Part shown: piece by piece, positions 49,732 to 57,114 of the stretch
How positions within the stretch are numbered: position 1 is the stretch's first letter
Layout: each line of letters starts with the position of its first letter
Assembly: GCA_963697915.1 (NCBI GenBank)
Contig: OY969103.1
Span: forward strand, 1,364,001-1,428,000
Reading direction: 5' to 3'
Source: VRUE01 sp963697915
GTDB lineage: Bacteria; Actinomycetota; Thermoleophilia; Solirubrobacterales; 70-9
Length of the DNA stretch: 64,000 nt
Translations under genes and position numbers: made by a program
The notes under the pieces: generated by a model
What the model saw: the letters and a program-made list of their open reading frames with translations, nothing else
What the model was told of the DNA's origin: nothing
Database searches by the model: none

Positions 49732-50697
49732 TCAGGCGGCGAGGCTGGTCCAGAGCTTCTCCTCGGCCCCCGCGACGCGGCCGGCGGCGCCGTCGACCTG
49801 GCGCCAGAGGCCGGGCTCGGGGTCGTCGCTCTCGCTGGCCAGGCGCAGCGCCTCGGCCAGCTCGGTCCAGGCCGCCGCCGCCTCCGCGGCGAGCGGCGCC
49901 TCGGGCCGGCCGGCCTCCTCGAGGAAGCGCGAGTACATCAGCCGGAAGGCGCCGCCGCCGGTGCCGCGGCGCTCGATCACCTGGTAGCCGAAGCGCGCGC
50001 ACCACTGCCAGTCCTCGGCGACCTCGGGCCAGGCGCCGGCCTCGGCGGCGAGGCGGCGCACCGCGTCGAGGCCGGAGTAGTCGCGGAACTCGGGCTCGAC
50101 CATCGCCCGCGCGGCGCGCTCGATCGCGGCCGGGATCGCCGCCCGCAGCTGCTCGGGGGAGACGCCGCCGCCGGCGGTGAACATGTGGCCGGCGAGCGGG
50201 TAGGCGGGGTGCTCGCTGTGACGGGCGCGGTCGAGGTTCTCGAGCCGCGTCGTCTGCAGCTCCTCGAAGGCGGTGTCGGAGAGCAGCGCGACCTCCTCGT
50301 CATAGCCGGCGAGGACGACGGCGTGGCCGGGGAAGTGGGCCGAGTTGCCGTAGTGGTCGAGGTGGTAGATGTCGGTCAGCAGGAGGACCGGGTTGCCGGC
50401 GTCGACCTCGGCCCGTGCCGCCTCCCAGGCGCCGTCGTCGCCGGCCTCGAAGGTGCGCAGCTCGAGCGCCGCCCCGGTCAGCTCGCCGAAGCTCTCCTCG
50501 AGCCGCGCCGTGCGCCCGTTGAACCAGCGGCTCGGCGAGGTCCCCTCGATCGTCACGTAGTAGAAGCAGGCGCCGGCGCCGAGGCCGAAGGCCATCTCCT
50601 CGCTGATCTCGACCCCGTGGAAGCCGAACAGGTTGCGCAGCGCGGTCGAGCCGCAGTGGTGGCCGGGGACGTGGGTGTAGCCGGGGACGGTGGGCAC
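49732..50697 (-). CDS. BtrH-like protein (BtrH N-terminal domain plus DUF4872)
   Basis: A 321-residue protein resembling butirosin-biosynthesis acyltransferase BtrH. The N-terminal GHHCGSTALRNLFGFHGVEI (about 12-31) has the His-His-Cys-Gly that carries the candidate nucleophilic Cys, and EEMAFGLGAGACFYYV follows. The middle has LLLTDIYHLDHYGNSAHFPGHAVVLAGYDE with a papain-like His, and the C-terminal half matches DUF4872 (ARAMVEPEFRDYSGLDAVRRLA). BtrH moves an amino-acyl group from a carrier protein to an aminoglycoside; no antibiotic genes are here, so the substrate is open. GTG start at 50697, with GGATAAT a few bases upstream, suggesting a short or absent leader. Confidence 0.75.
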   Translation of the reverse strand: MPTVPGYTHVPGHHCGSTALRNLFGFHGVEISEEMAFGLGAGACFYYVTIEGTSPSRWFNGRTARLEESFGELTGAALELRTFEAGDDGAWEAARAEVDAGNPVLLLTDIYHLDHYGNSAHFPGHAVVLAGYDEEVALLSDTAFEELQTTRLENLDRARHSEHPAYPLAGHMFTAGGGVSPEQLRAAIPAAIERAARAMVEPEFRDYSGLDAVRRLAAEAGAWPEVAEDWQWCARFGYQVIERRGTGGGAFRLMYSRFLEEAGRPEAPLAAEAAAAWTELAEALRLASESDDPEPGLWRQVDGAAGRVAGAEEKLWTSLAA

Positions 50698-50722
50698 TGG
50701 TCGGGGATTATCCTGCCCGGCC

Positions 50723-51220
50723 GTGGAGAACGTCGACCTGAGACTGCTGCGCGCGATGCGCACACGCGGGCACTCGCCCGCTGTCGAGGCCGCCGTGCGG
50801 GCGCTGGGCAAGGCCGGCAACAACGGCGCGATCTGGGTCGCGACCGGTGTGGCCCTGGCGATCGTCGACGGCGGCAACCGCGAGGCCTGGCTGATCTGCG
50901 CCGCTCTCGGCCCGGTGGCGATCGCGCTCAACTTCGCGATCAAGGCGATCGCCAAACGGCCGCGGCCGGTGCTCGAGGGGCTGCCGCCGCTGGGCGGCGC
51001 CCCCAGCTCGCTCAGCTTCCCCTCCGCCCACGCGACCTCCTCCTTCGCTGTCGCCACCGCGATGACCCGGGTCGAGCCGCTCGTCGGCGCCCTCGCCTTC
51101 CTGCTCGCCTTCGCCCTGGCCCTCGGCCGCCCCTACCTGGGGATGCACTACCCCTCCGACGTCCTCGCCGGCGCCGTGCTCGGTGTCCTCCTCGGCCTGA
51201 TCGTGCCGCTCTCGCTATGA
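50723..51220 (+). CDS. PAP2-family phosphatase
   Basis: A 165-residue membrane phosphatase of the PAP2 superfamily, acting on lipid phosphates such as phosphatidate or undecaprenyl pyrophosphate. The motifs are KAIAKRPRP (about 75-83), PSAHATSSFAVA (about 99-110) and RPYLGMHYPSDVLAG (about 133-147). The canonical PSGH is PSAH here, as in some actinobacterial members. GTG at 50723 is chosen; a more upstream start overlaps the divergent BtrH-like gene. Confidence 0.87.
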   Translation: MENVDLRLLRAMRTRGHSPAVEAAVRALGKAGNNGAIWVATGVALAIVDGGNREAWLICAALGPVAIALNFAIKAIAKRPRPVLEGLPPLGGAPSSLSFPSAHATSSFAVATAMTRVEPLVGALAFLLAFALALGRPYLGMHYPSDVLAGAVLGVLLGLIVPLSL

Positions 51221-51236
51221 CCGGAGGCGGCGCCTT

Positions 51237-52310
51237 ATGAAGGTAGGGATCGTGGGGCTGCCCAACGCGGGCAAGTCGACCCTCTTCAACGCGCTGACCA
51301 AGGGCGGCGCCCAGACCGGCGACTATCCGTTCACGACGATCGAGCCCAACGTCGCGATCGCCCAGGTGCCCGACGAGCGCCTGGGGCAGGTGGCGGAGAC
51401 CGTCGGCAGCTCGGAGCTGGTGCCGGCGACGATCTCCTTCCACGACATCGCCGGCCTGGTCAAAGGGGCCTCGGAGGGGGAGGGGCTCGGCAACCAGTTC
51501 CTCGCCTCGATCCGCGAGACCGACGCGATCTGCCATGTCGTCCGCTGCCACGTCGACGACGGCGTCCCGCACCCCGACGGCCGCGTCGACCCGCTCGCCG
51601 ACATCGAGACGATCGAGACCGAGCTGGTGCTGGCCGACTTCGAGCAGGTCGAGCGCCGCCTCGACCGGGTCGCCAAGGGGGCCAAGACCGGCGACCCGGA
51701 GCTGGTCGCCGAACGCGACTGGCTGGCCGCGGTGCGCGATGCCCTCGCCGAGGGCAAGCCGGCGCGTACGGTCCCGGTCCCCGACGCCGCCCCCGAGGCG
51801 GCGCGCAACCTGCAGGCGCTGACGACGAAGCCGATCCTCTACGTCGCCAACGTCGACGAGGGCGACGCCGAGCCGCCGGCCGCGGTCGCCGAGCACGCTG
51901 CCGCGATCGGCGCCGGCGTGGTCGCGGTCAGCGCCCGGATCGAGGGCGAGCTCGCCGAGCTCGACCCCGAGGAAGCCGAGGAGATGCGCGAGTCCTACGG
52001 GGTCGAGGGCTCCGGCCTGGCCCGTCTCGTCCGCGCTGCCTACGAGCTGCTCGAGCTGATCGTCTTCTTCACCGCCGGCGAGGGCAAGGAGGCGGTCGCC
52101 CGGCCGCTGCGCCGCGGCGCCACCGCGCTGGAGGCGGCCGGCACGATCCACACCGAGATCCAGGAAGCCTTCGTCAAAGCCGAGGCGATCGGCTGGCGGC
52201 AGCTGATCGAGTGCGGCGGCTACGCGCCCGCCCGCGACCGCGGTTTGCTGCGGATCGAGGGCCGCGACTACGTCGTCGCCGACGGCGACGTGATCACGAT
52301 CAAGGTCTGA
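51237..52310 (+). CDS. ychF: Redox-regulated ATPase YchF (Obg-like)
   Basis: A 357-residue P-loop protein of the Obg family that prefers ATP and associates with ribosomes. Walker A VGLPNAGKSTLFNAL (about 6-20), switch GDYPFTTIEPNVAI, Walker B/G3 FHDIAGLVKGASEGEGLGNQFL (about 66-87), G4-like YVANVDE, and a C-terminal TGS domain with AAGTIHTEIQEAFVKAEAI and EGRDYVVADGDVITIKV. The stop codon TGA is the first part of a family B palindromic element. Confidence 0.96.
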   Translation: MKVGIVGLPNAGKSTLFNALTKGGAQTGDYPFTTIEPNVAIAQVPDERLGQVAETVGSSELVPATISFHDIAGLVKGASEGEGLGNQFLASIRETDAICHVVRCHVDDGVPHPDGRVDPLADIETIETELVLADFEQVERRLDRVAKGAKTGDPELVAERDWLAAVRDALAEGKPARTVPVPDAAPEAARNLQALTTKPILYVANVDEGDAEPPAAVAEHAAAIGAGVVAVSARIEGELAELDPEEAEEMRESYGVEGSGLARLVRAAYELLELIVFFTAGEGKEAVARPLRRGATALEAAGTIHTEIQEAFVKAEAIGWRQLIECGGYAPARDRGLLRIEGRDYVVADGDVITIKV

Positions 52311-52358
52311 CGTGCCGGGGATAACCCGCCCATATGGGCGGGTAAGTCCCGGCACGTC
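52309..52358. repeat. Family B palindromic element, copy 2 (ychF stop)
   Basis: A 50-bp element, GACGTGCCGGGG...CCCGCCCAT then ATGGGCGGG...CCCGGCACGTC, matching copy 1 at 29090 in length, ends and core. It has a small internal mismatch block (GATA opposite AAGT). Its first two bases belong to the ychF stop codon; it may now serve as a terminator hairpin. Confidence 0.88.
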
Positions 52359-52374
52359 CGGTTAGTGTTTCGGT

Positions 52375-53364
52375 ATGGACCAGGGGGCGCGGTACCCGGG
52401 GGTCGCCGCCAAGGCGGGCCACTACGAGAGCTTCTACGTAAAGGCGTGCCGGCCGGGGGGCGGCCGGGGGGTCTGGATCCGCCACACCGTCCACAAGCGG
52501 CCCGGCGCCGAGCCCAACGCCTCGATCTGGTTCACCTTCTTCGACCGCGAGGCGGACGGCCCGCGGGCGGCCAAGGCGACGGTGCCGGCCGGCGAGCTCT
52601 CGGTCCCGGCCGGCGGCTGGGTCAAGGTCGCCGGGGCCGAGATCGGCCCGGGCCGGGCGAGCGGCGGCATCGCCACCGAGGCCCTCACCGCCTCCTGGGA
52701 GCTGAGCTTCAGCGGCGACGCCGAGCCCTGCAAGTACCTGCCCTCCGACCGGCTCTACGAGACCCGCCTGCCGAAAACCAAGTTCGTCGCGCCCTACCCG
52801 GATGCCCGCTTCGACGGCCGGCTCGTGGTCGACGGCGAGGAGATCGCGCTCGACGGGTGGCCGGGGATGATCGGCCACAACTGGGGCAGCGAGCACGCCG
52901 AGCGCTGGGTCTGGCTCGAGGGCACCGGTTTCGAGGGACGGCCGGACACCTACTTCGACGCCGGCGCCGCCCGCATCGCCCTCGGCCCCTGGACGACGCC
53001 CTGGCTGCCCTCCGGGATGCTGATGCTCGACGGCGTCGAACACCGCCTCGGCGGCTTCGGCAAGATCCGCGCCGCCTCGGTCGACGAGTCGGCCGGCACC
53101 TGCAGCTTCGTCCTGCCCGGCAAGGACGTCGTCGTCCGTGGCCGCGTCTCGGCCCCAAAGAAGGATTTCGTCGGCTGGGTATACGCCGATCCCAAGGGGC
53201 CCGAGCACAACACGATCAACTGCTCGGTCGCCGACCTCGATCTGATCGTCGAACGCCCGGCGCAGCCGCCGCTGGAGCTGACCCTGGCGGGCGGCGCCGC
53301 CTACGAGCTGGGGATGCACGAGACCGACCACGGCATTCCGGTCCAGCCCTACCCGGACGGCTGA
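52375..53364 (+). CDS. CrtC/AttH lipocalin-like protein
   Basis: A 329-residue soluble protein, strand-rich, without signal peptide. GWPGMIGHNWGSEHAERWVWLEG (about 160-182) resembles the G-x-x-G-H-(N/Q)-W-G motif of the AttH/CrtC (hydroxyneurosporene synthase) and tocopherol-cyclase-like lipocalin folds, and YESFYVKACRPGGGRGVWIRHTVHKRP at the N-terminus matches their first strands. CrtC hydrates carotenoids, but AttH-like members are mostly uncharacterised. No carotenoid genes are nearby. ATG at 52375 lies 17 bp after the family B element. Confidence 0.6.
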   Translation: MDQGARYPGVAAKAGHYESFYVKACRPGGGRGVWIRHTVHKRPGAEPNASIWFTFFDREADGPRAAKATVPAGELSVPAGGWVKVAGAEIGPGRASGGIATEALTASWELSFSGDAEPCKYLPSDRLYETRLPKTKFVAPYPDARFDGRLVVDGEEIALDGWPGMIGHNWGSEHAERWVWLEGTGFEGRPDTYFDAGAARIALGPWTTPWLPSGMLMLDGVEHRLGGFGKIRAASVDESAGTCSFVLPGKDVVVRGRVSAPKKDFVGWVYADPKGPEHNTINCSVADLDLIVERPAQPPLELTLAGGAAYELGMHETDHGIPVQPYPDG

Positions 53365-53368
53365 GCGC

Positions 53369-54316
53369 GTGGACCGGGTTGGCTGGCGCCGCTACCCGTG
53401 GCTCTGGGTGGCGGTCGTCCCGATCGCGCTCTGGGCACTCGTCCGCGTGCTCGGCATCGAGGCGGGCTTCCCGCTGCTCCCGATGCTGGCCTTCACTCCC
53501 TACCTCGCCGCCGCGGCGCTGCTGGTCGCCGGCCTGACCGTGGCCCTGCGCAACTGGGCCGCCGCGGCGCTCGCCGGCCTCGCCGCGGTCTGCCTCCTGG
53601 CCACCGTGCTGCCCCGCGCGATCGGCAGCGGCGAGGCGGCCCCCACGGGCAGCACCGAGTTGGCGGTCCTCTCGGCGAACGTCTACGTCGGGTCCGCCGA
53701 CGAGCGGGCGCTGATCGAGACGATCCGCCGCCGCGACCCCGACGTGCTCGTCGTCCAGGAGCTGGCCCCCGAGTACGCCGTCCGCCTGCAACGAGCTGGG
53801 ATCGGCCGCCTGCTCCCCGAGCGATCCCTAGCGTTGAGCCCCGATGCGAGCGGGGGAGGCATCTACTCGAAGCTGCCGCTGCGACCCCTGCCCGAGCCGC
53901 TGCTCTACCCCTTCCGGATGCCGCGCGCCGCGGTCGTCCTGCCCGACGGCCGTGCGGTCCGGATCGTCGACGTCCACCCCTTCACGCCGACCCGCAACTC
54001 GATCGGCCGCTGGCGGGCCGGGCTGGAGAGCCTGCCGACCGCCGGCGCCGGGCCACCCTGGGTGCTGGCCGGCGACTTCAACGCCACCCTCGACCACGCC
54101 GAGCTGCGTGAGCTGATCGCCAGGGGCTACCGCGACGCCGCCGACGTCACCGGCGAGGGACTGAACGCGACCTGGCCGTCGGGCGAGCAGCGCTCGCCGC
54201 CGGTCACCATCGACCACATCCTGGCGGACGAGAGGCTGGCGGTTCTCGAGTACGCCGTCGACGACCTGCCGGGCAGCGACCACCGCACCGTCTTCGCGCG
54301 GCTCGCGGTGCCCTAG
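53369..54316 (+). CDS. Membrane-anchored endonuclease/exonuclease/phosphatase-family protein
   Basis: A 315-residue protein with three N-terminal membrane helices (about 9-85) and an extracytoplasmic EEP domain. Catalytic landmarks: LSANVYVGSADERAL, DVLVVQELAPE (metal Glu), PWVLAGDFNATLDHAEL (Asp-Phe-Asn), VTIDHILADERL and LPGSDHRTVFARL (Asp-His). Members hydrolyse phosphodiesters of nucleic acids or lipids; this topology resembles the vancomycin-resistance-associated VanJ-type proteins. GTG start 4 nt after the previous stop, so it is probably coupled to it. Confidence 0.85.
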   Translation: MDRVGWRRYPWLWVAVVPIALWALVRVLGIEAGFPLLPMLAFTPYLAAAALLVAGLTVALRNWAAAALAGLAAVCLLATVLPRAIGSGEAAPTGSTELAVLSANVYVGSADERALIETIRRRDPDVLVVQELAPEYAVRLQRAGIGRLLPERSLALSPDASGGGIYSKLPLRPLPEPLLYPFRMPRAAVVLPDGRAVRIVDVHPFTPTRNSIGRWRAGLESLPTAGAGPPWVLAGDFNATLDHAELRELIARGYRDAADVTGEGLNATWPSGEQRSPPVTIDHILADERLAVLEYAVDDLPGSDHRTVFARLAVP

Positions 54317-54332
54317 GGGTTTCGACAGCCTC

Positions 54333-55535
54333 CTAGCCGGCGACGCCGCCGGACGGGCCCTGCGGTGGCGCGCCGCCGCCGGGACCTTGGGGCGGGTCGG
54401 CGCCTTTGCTCCCCTCGCCTTCGACGACTTTGCCGTCGACGACCTTGCGGAAGTGCATCCAGCGGTCGTAGGCGCCGAGCGCGTAGGCGAGCTGGTCGCC
54501 GCGGATCGTGGTCATGCCGCCGGTCCCGTAGAGGCGGGCGGAGACGATGCGGGGTGAGGCGCCGCGCTTGGTGACGACGATCCGCTGCAGCTGGCCGTTG
54601 AGGTAGCTGCCGAGCTTGGCGCTGATCTCGCGGCCGCTGAAGCGCAGCGTCCAGGTGTGCAGCGGGCACTCGCTGTCGTAGGGGTCGGGGACGCCGACCA
54701 GGTAGGGAACCGGGGCGCCGAAGAAGACGTTCTGGACGCTCTCGGTGTGGCCGCCCGAGCAGGCCGAGAAGAAGGTCTGGGCGATCTCGTCGCCGTAGCG
54801 GACGACCTGGCCGCGGGTCTCGTCGGCGGCGCGGTTGGTGCGCGCCGTCTCGCCGGCGATGCCGTCGTAGACCTGGCTGCGCACGTCCGAGTAGAGGTCG
54901 AAGCCGTTGCCGCCGACACTGCTGGTCAGGGCGTAGGAGCGCGCCGTGACCGCCTGGGCGCGCAGCGCCGCCAGCGGCCACGAGGGCGGCGACTCGCCGG
55001 CGATCACTCCTTTCACGTACTGGTCGATCGGCAGCGCGTTGATCGCGTTGAGCGAGCCGCCGTCGCTCTCGGTCGGCACCACCTCCAGCGCGCCCCGGTA
55101 GGGGGAGCCGCCGATCTCGATCTGGCCCTTGCCGGCGGCGCGCAGCTTGGCGCCGCAGTTGGCGAGCGGCTTGCCGCCGGGGCCGCGCAGCCGCACGCTG
55201 TTGCCGGCCCGCTGGGCCGAGTAGCGCTGCCCCGGGTCGAGCCGCACGCCGCAGGCGCTGGTCGCGCCGCCGAAGCCGACATCGCCGCCGGAGACGTCGA
55301 TCAGGACGCGCACGACCTGGGGGCCGGGGAGCTGGCCGAGGGTCGTCCCGGCGTAGTAGTGGCGGAGGATGAAGGCGTGGCCCTTGCCTTTGCTGGCGTA
55401 GCCGTAGGCGCCCCACTGGCTCATCCCCACGCCGTGGCCGAAGCCGCGGCCGTTGACGACCCAGCTGATCGCCGCTTCGGCGCTGGCCGGCAGCAGCAGG
55501 AGGAAGAGCAGTGGCGCGAGCAGGCGGGTTCGCAT
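54333..55535 (-). CDS. Secreted SpoIID/LytB-domain protein
   Basis: A 400-residue exported protein with a signal peptide (ending PASAEAAI). It carries VNGRGFGHGVGMSQWGAYGYA right after the signal peptide and a SpoIID core (about 130-330: INALPIDQYVKGVIAGESPPSWPLAALRAQAVTARSYAL, ACSGGHTESVQNVFFG). SpoIID of endospore formers is a lytic transglycosylase acting on denuded glycan strands; actinobacterial relatives are probably cell-wall enzymes. The GHGVGMSQ signature, C-terminal in SpoIID, is N-terminal here. The end is Pro/Gly-rich. It converges on the EEP gene and is divergent from the ALDH gene at 55592. Confidence 0.88.
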   Translation of the reverse strand: MRTRLLAPLLFLLLLPASAEAAISWVVNGRGFGHGVGMSQWGAYGYASKGKGHAFILRHYYAGTTLGQLPGPQVVRVLIDVSGGDVGFGGATSACGVRLDPGQRYSAQRAGNSVRLRGPGGKPLANCGAKLRAAGKGQIEIGGSPYRGALEVVPTESDGGSLNAINALPIDQYVKGVIAGESPPSWPLAALRAQAVTARSYALTSSVGGNGFDLYSDVRSQVYDGIAGETARTNRAADETRGQVVRYGDEIAQTFFSACSGGHTESVQNVFFGAPVPYLVGVPDPYDSECPLHTWTLRFSGREISAKLGSYLNGQLQRIVVTKRGASPRIVSARLYGTGGMTTIRGDQLAYALGAYDRWMHFRKVVDGKVVEGEGSKGADPPQGPGGGAPPQGPSGGVAG

Positions 55536-55591
55536 CTCTGGGTGAACAGATTCGGGGTGGGCGAGTCGCGGCCTCCTCTAGAGTTGGGTCG

Positions 55592-57037
55592 ATGGCCACG
55601 CAGGCGTTGCAAGCAACCGATCACGAGCTCCTCGCCGCCGGCGAGTGGGCCGCGACCGGTGAGTGGGACGAGGTCCTGAGCCCCTACGACGGCAGCGTCG
55701 TCGGCCGCGTCGCGCGCGCTGACGCGGCCCTGGTCGACCGGGCGACGATCGCCGCCCGCGCCGCCTTCGAGGCCGGCGGCTTCCCCCAGCACGAGCGCGC
55801 CGCGGTGCTCGACCGCGCCGCCGCCCTGGTCCGCGAGCGCACCGACGACCTGGCCCTGACGATCGCCGCCGAGGCGGGCAAGCCGCTGAAGACGGCGCTG
55901 GTCGAGGCCCAGCGCTGCGCCGACACGCTGGCCTTCTCCGCGGTCGAGGCGCGCAAGCTGAGCGGCGGCACGGTGCCGATGGAGGCCTCCGCGGCGGGCG
56001 CCGGCAAGCTCGGCGTGATGCTGCGCGTCCCCTACGGCGTGGTTGGCGCGATCAGCCCCTTCAACTTCCCCCTCAACCTCGTCGCCCACAAGCTCGGCCC
56101 GGCGCTTGCCGCCGGCAACGCGGTCGTCCTCAAGCCGGCCGGGCAGACGCCGATCTCGGCGCTGAAGCTGGCCGCGATCCTGGTCGAGGCCGGGCTGCCA
56201 CAGGGCTGGCTCAGCGTCGTCCCCGGGCCTGGCTCGGAGGTCGGCAACGCGATCGTCGAGCACGACCTGACCGGGGCGCTCAGCTTCACCGGCTCGGCCG
56301 GGGTTGGCTGGGGCATCGCCAGCCGCGTCCCCCACAAGAAGGTCAACCTCGAGCTGGGCTCCAACGCGCCGCTGATCGTCCACGCCGACGGCGACTGGAA
56401 GACGGCCGCCGACAAAGCCAAGCTGCACGCCTTCTCCCACGCCGGCCAGAGCTGCATCTCGATCCAGCGCATCCTCGTCCACGAGGAGATCGCCGACGCC
56501 TTCACCGCCCGCCTCCTCGCCAACGTGAAGGAGCTGCGGGTCGGCGACCCCCTCGACCCCGAGACCGACGTCGGGCCGCTGATCTCCCCCGGCGACCGCG
56601 ACCGGGTCAAGGACTGGGTCGAGGAGGCCCTTGCCGCCGGCGCCGAGCTGCTGACCGGCGGCGAGCTCGTCGACGAGGGCCGCTGCCTAGCGCCGACCGT
56701 GCTCGCCAACCCGCCGCGCGAGGCCAAGGTCTGGTGCGAGGAGATCTTCGGCCCGGTCGCCACGCTCGACCGCTACACCGAGTTCGCCGAGGCGCTGCGG
56801 ATGGCCAACGACTCCAAGTTCGGCCTCCAGGCGGGGGTCTTCACCCGCGACCTCGGCCGGGGCCTGGAGGCGGCGGCGACGCTCGAGTTCGGCGGCGTGT
56901 TGATCAACGAGGTGCCGACCTTCCGCGCCGACCAGATGCCCTACGGCGGGGTCAAGGACTCGGGCAACACCCGCGAGGGCCCGGCCTTCGCGGTGCTCGA
57001 GCTGACCGAGGAGCGCTTCGTCACTTTGCAGGGTTGA
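55592..57037 (+). CDS. NAD(P)-dependent aldehyde dehydrogenase
   Basis: A 481-residue ALDH of the lactaldehyde/non-phosphorylating glyceraldehyde-3-phosphate dehydrogenase-like branch: PYGVVGAISPFNFPLNLVAHK (about 148-168), LSFTGSAGVGWGIA, Glu in NLELGSNAPLIVHADGDW (GG replaced by GS), catalytic Cys in FSHAGQSCISIQRILVHE (about 281-298), and CEEIFGPVATLDRY. No C-terminal extension, unlike the ALDH at 35694. ATG at 55592 (MATQALQATDHELL). A terminator follows closely. Confidence 0.92.
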   Translation: MATQALQATDHELLAAGEWAATGEWDEVLSPYDGSVVGRVARADAALVDRATIAARAAFEAGGFPQHERAAVLDRAAALVRERTDDLALTIAAEAGKPLKTALVEAQRCADTLAFSAVEARKLSGGTVPMEASAAGAGKLGVMLRVPYGVVGAISPFNFPLNLVAHKLGPALAAGNAVVLKPAGQTPISALKLAAILVEAGLPQGWLSVVPGPGSEVGNAIVEHDLTGALSFTGSAGVGWGIASRVPHKKVNLELGSNAPLIVHADGDWKTAADKAKLHAFSHAGQSCISIQRILVHEEIADAFTARLLANVKELRVGDPLDPETDVGPLISPGDRDRVKDWVEEALAAGAELLTGGELVDEGRCLAPTVLANPPREAKVWCEEIFGPVATLDRYTEFAEALRMANDSKFGLQAGVFTRDLGRGLEAAATLEFGGVLINEVPTFRADQMPYGGVKDSGNTREGPAFAVLELTEERFVTLQG

Positions 57038-57041
57038 TTTG

Positions 57042-57070
57042 AGGCTGCATCAGCAGCCTACGGAATTTTT
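57042..57070 (+). terminator. Rho-independent terminator after the aldehyde dehydrogenase
   Basis: AGGCTGC (57042-57048), a 4-nt loop ATCA, GCAGCCT (57053-57059), then ACGGAATTTTT. A short stem with a T-run, 4 nt after the stop codon. Confidence 0.8.
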
Positions 57071-57114
57071 GGTAGCCTCTTTCGCTAAGCAAATCTTGAT
57101 CGAAGGGGGCGTCG

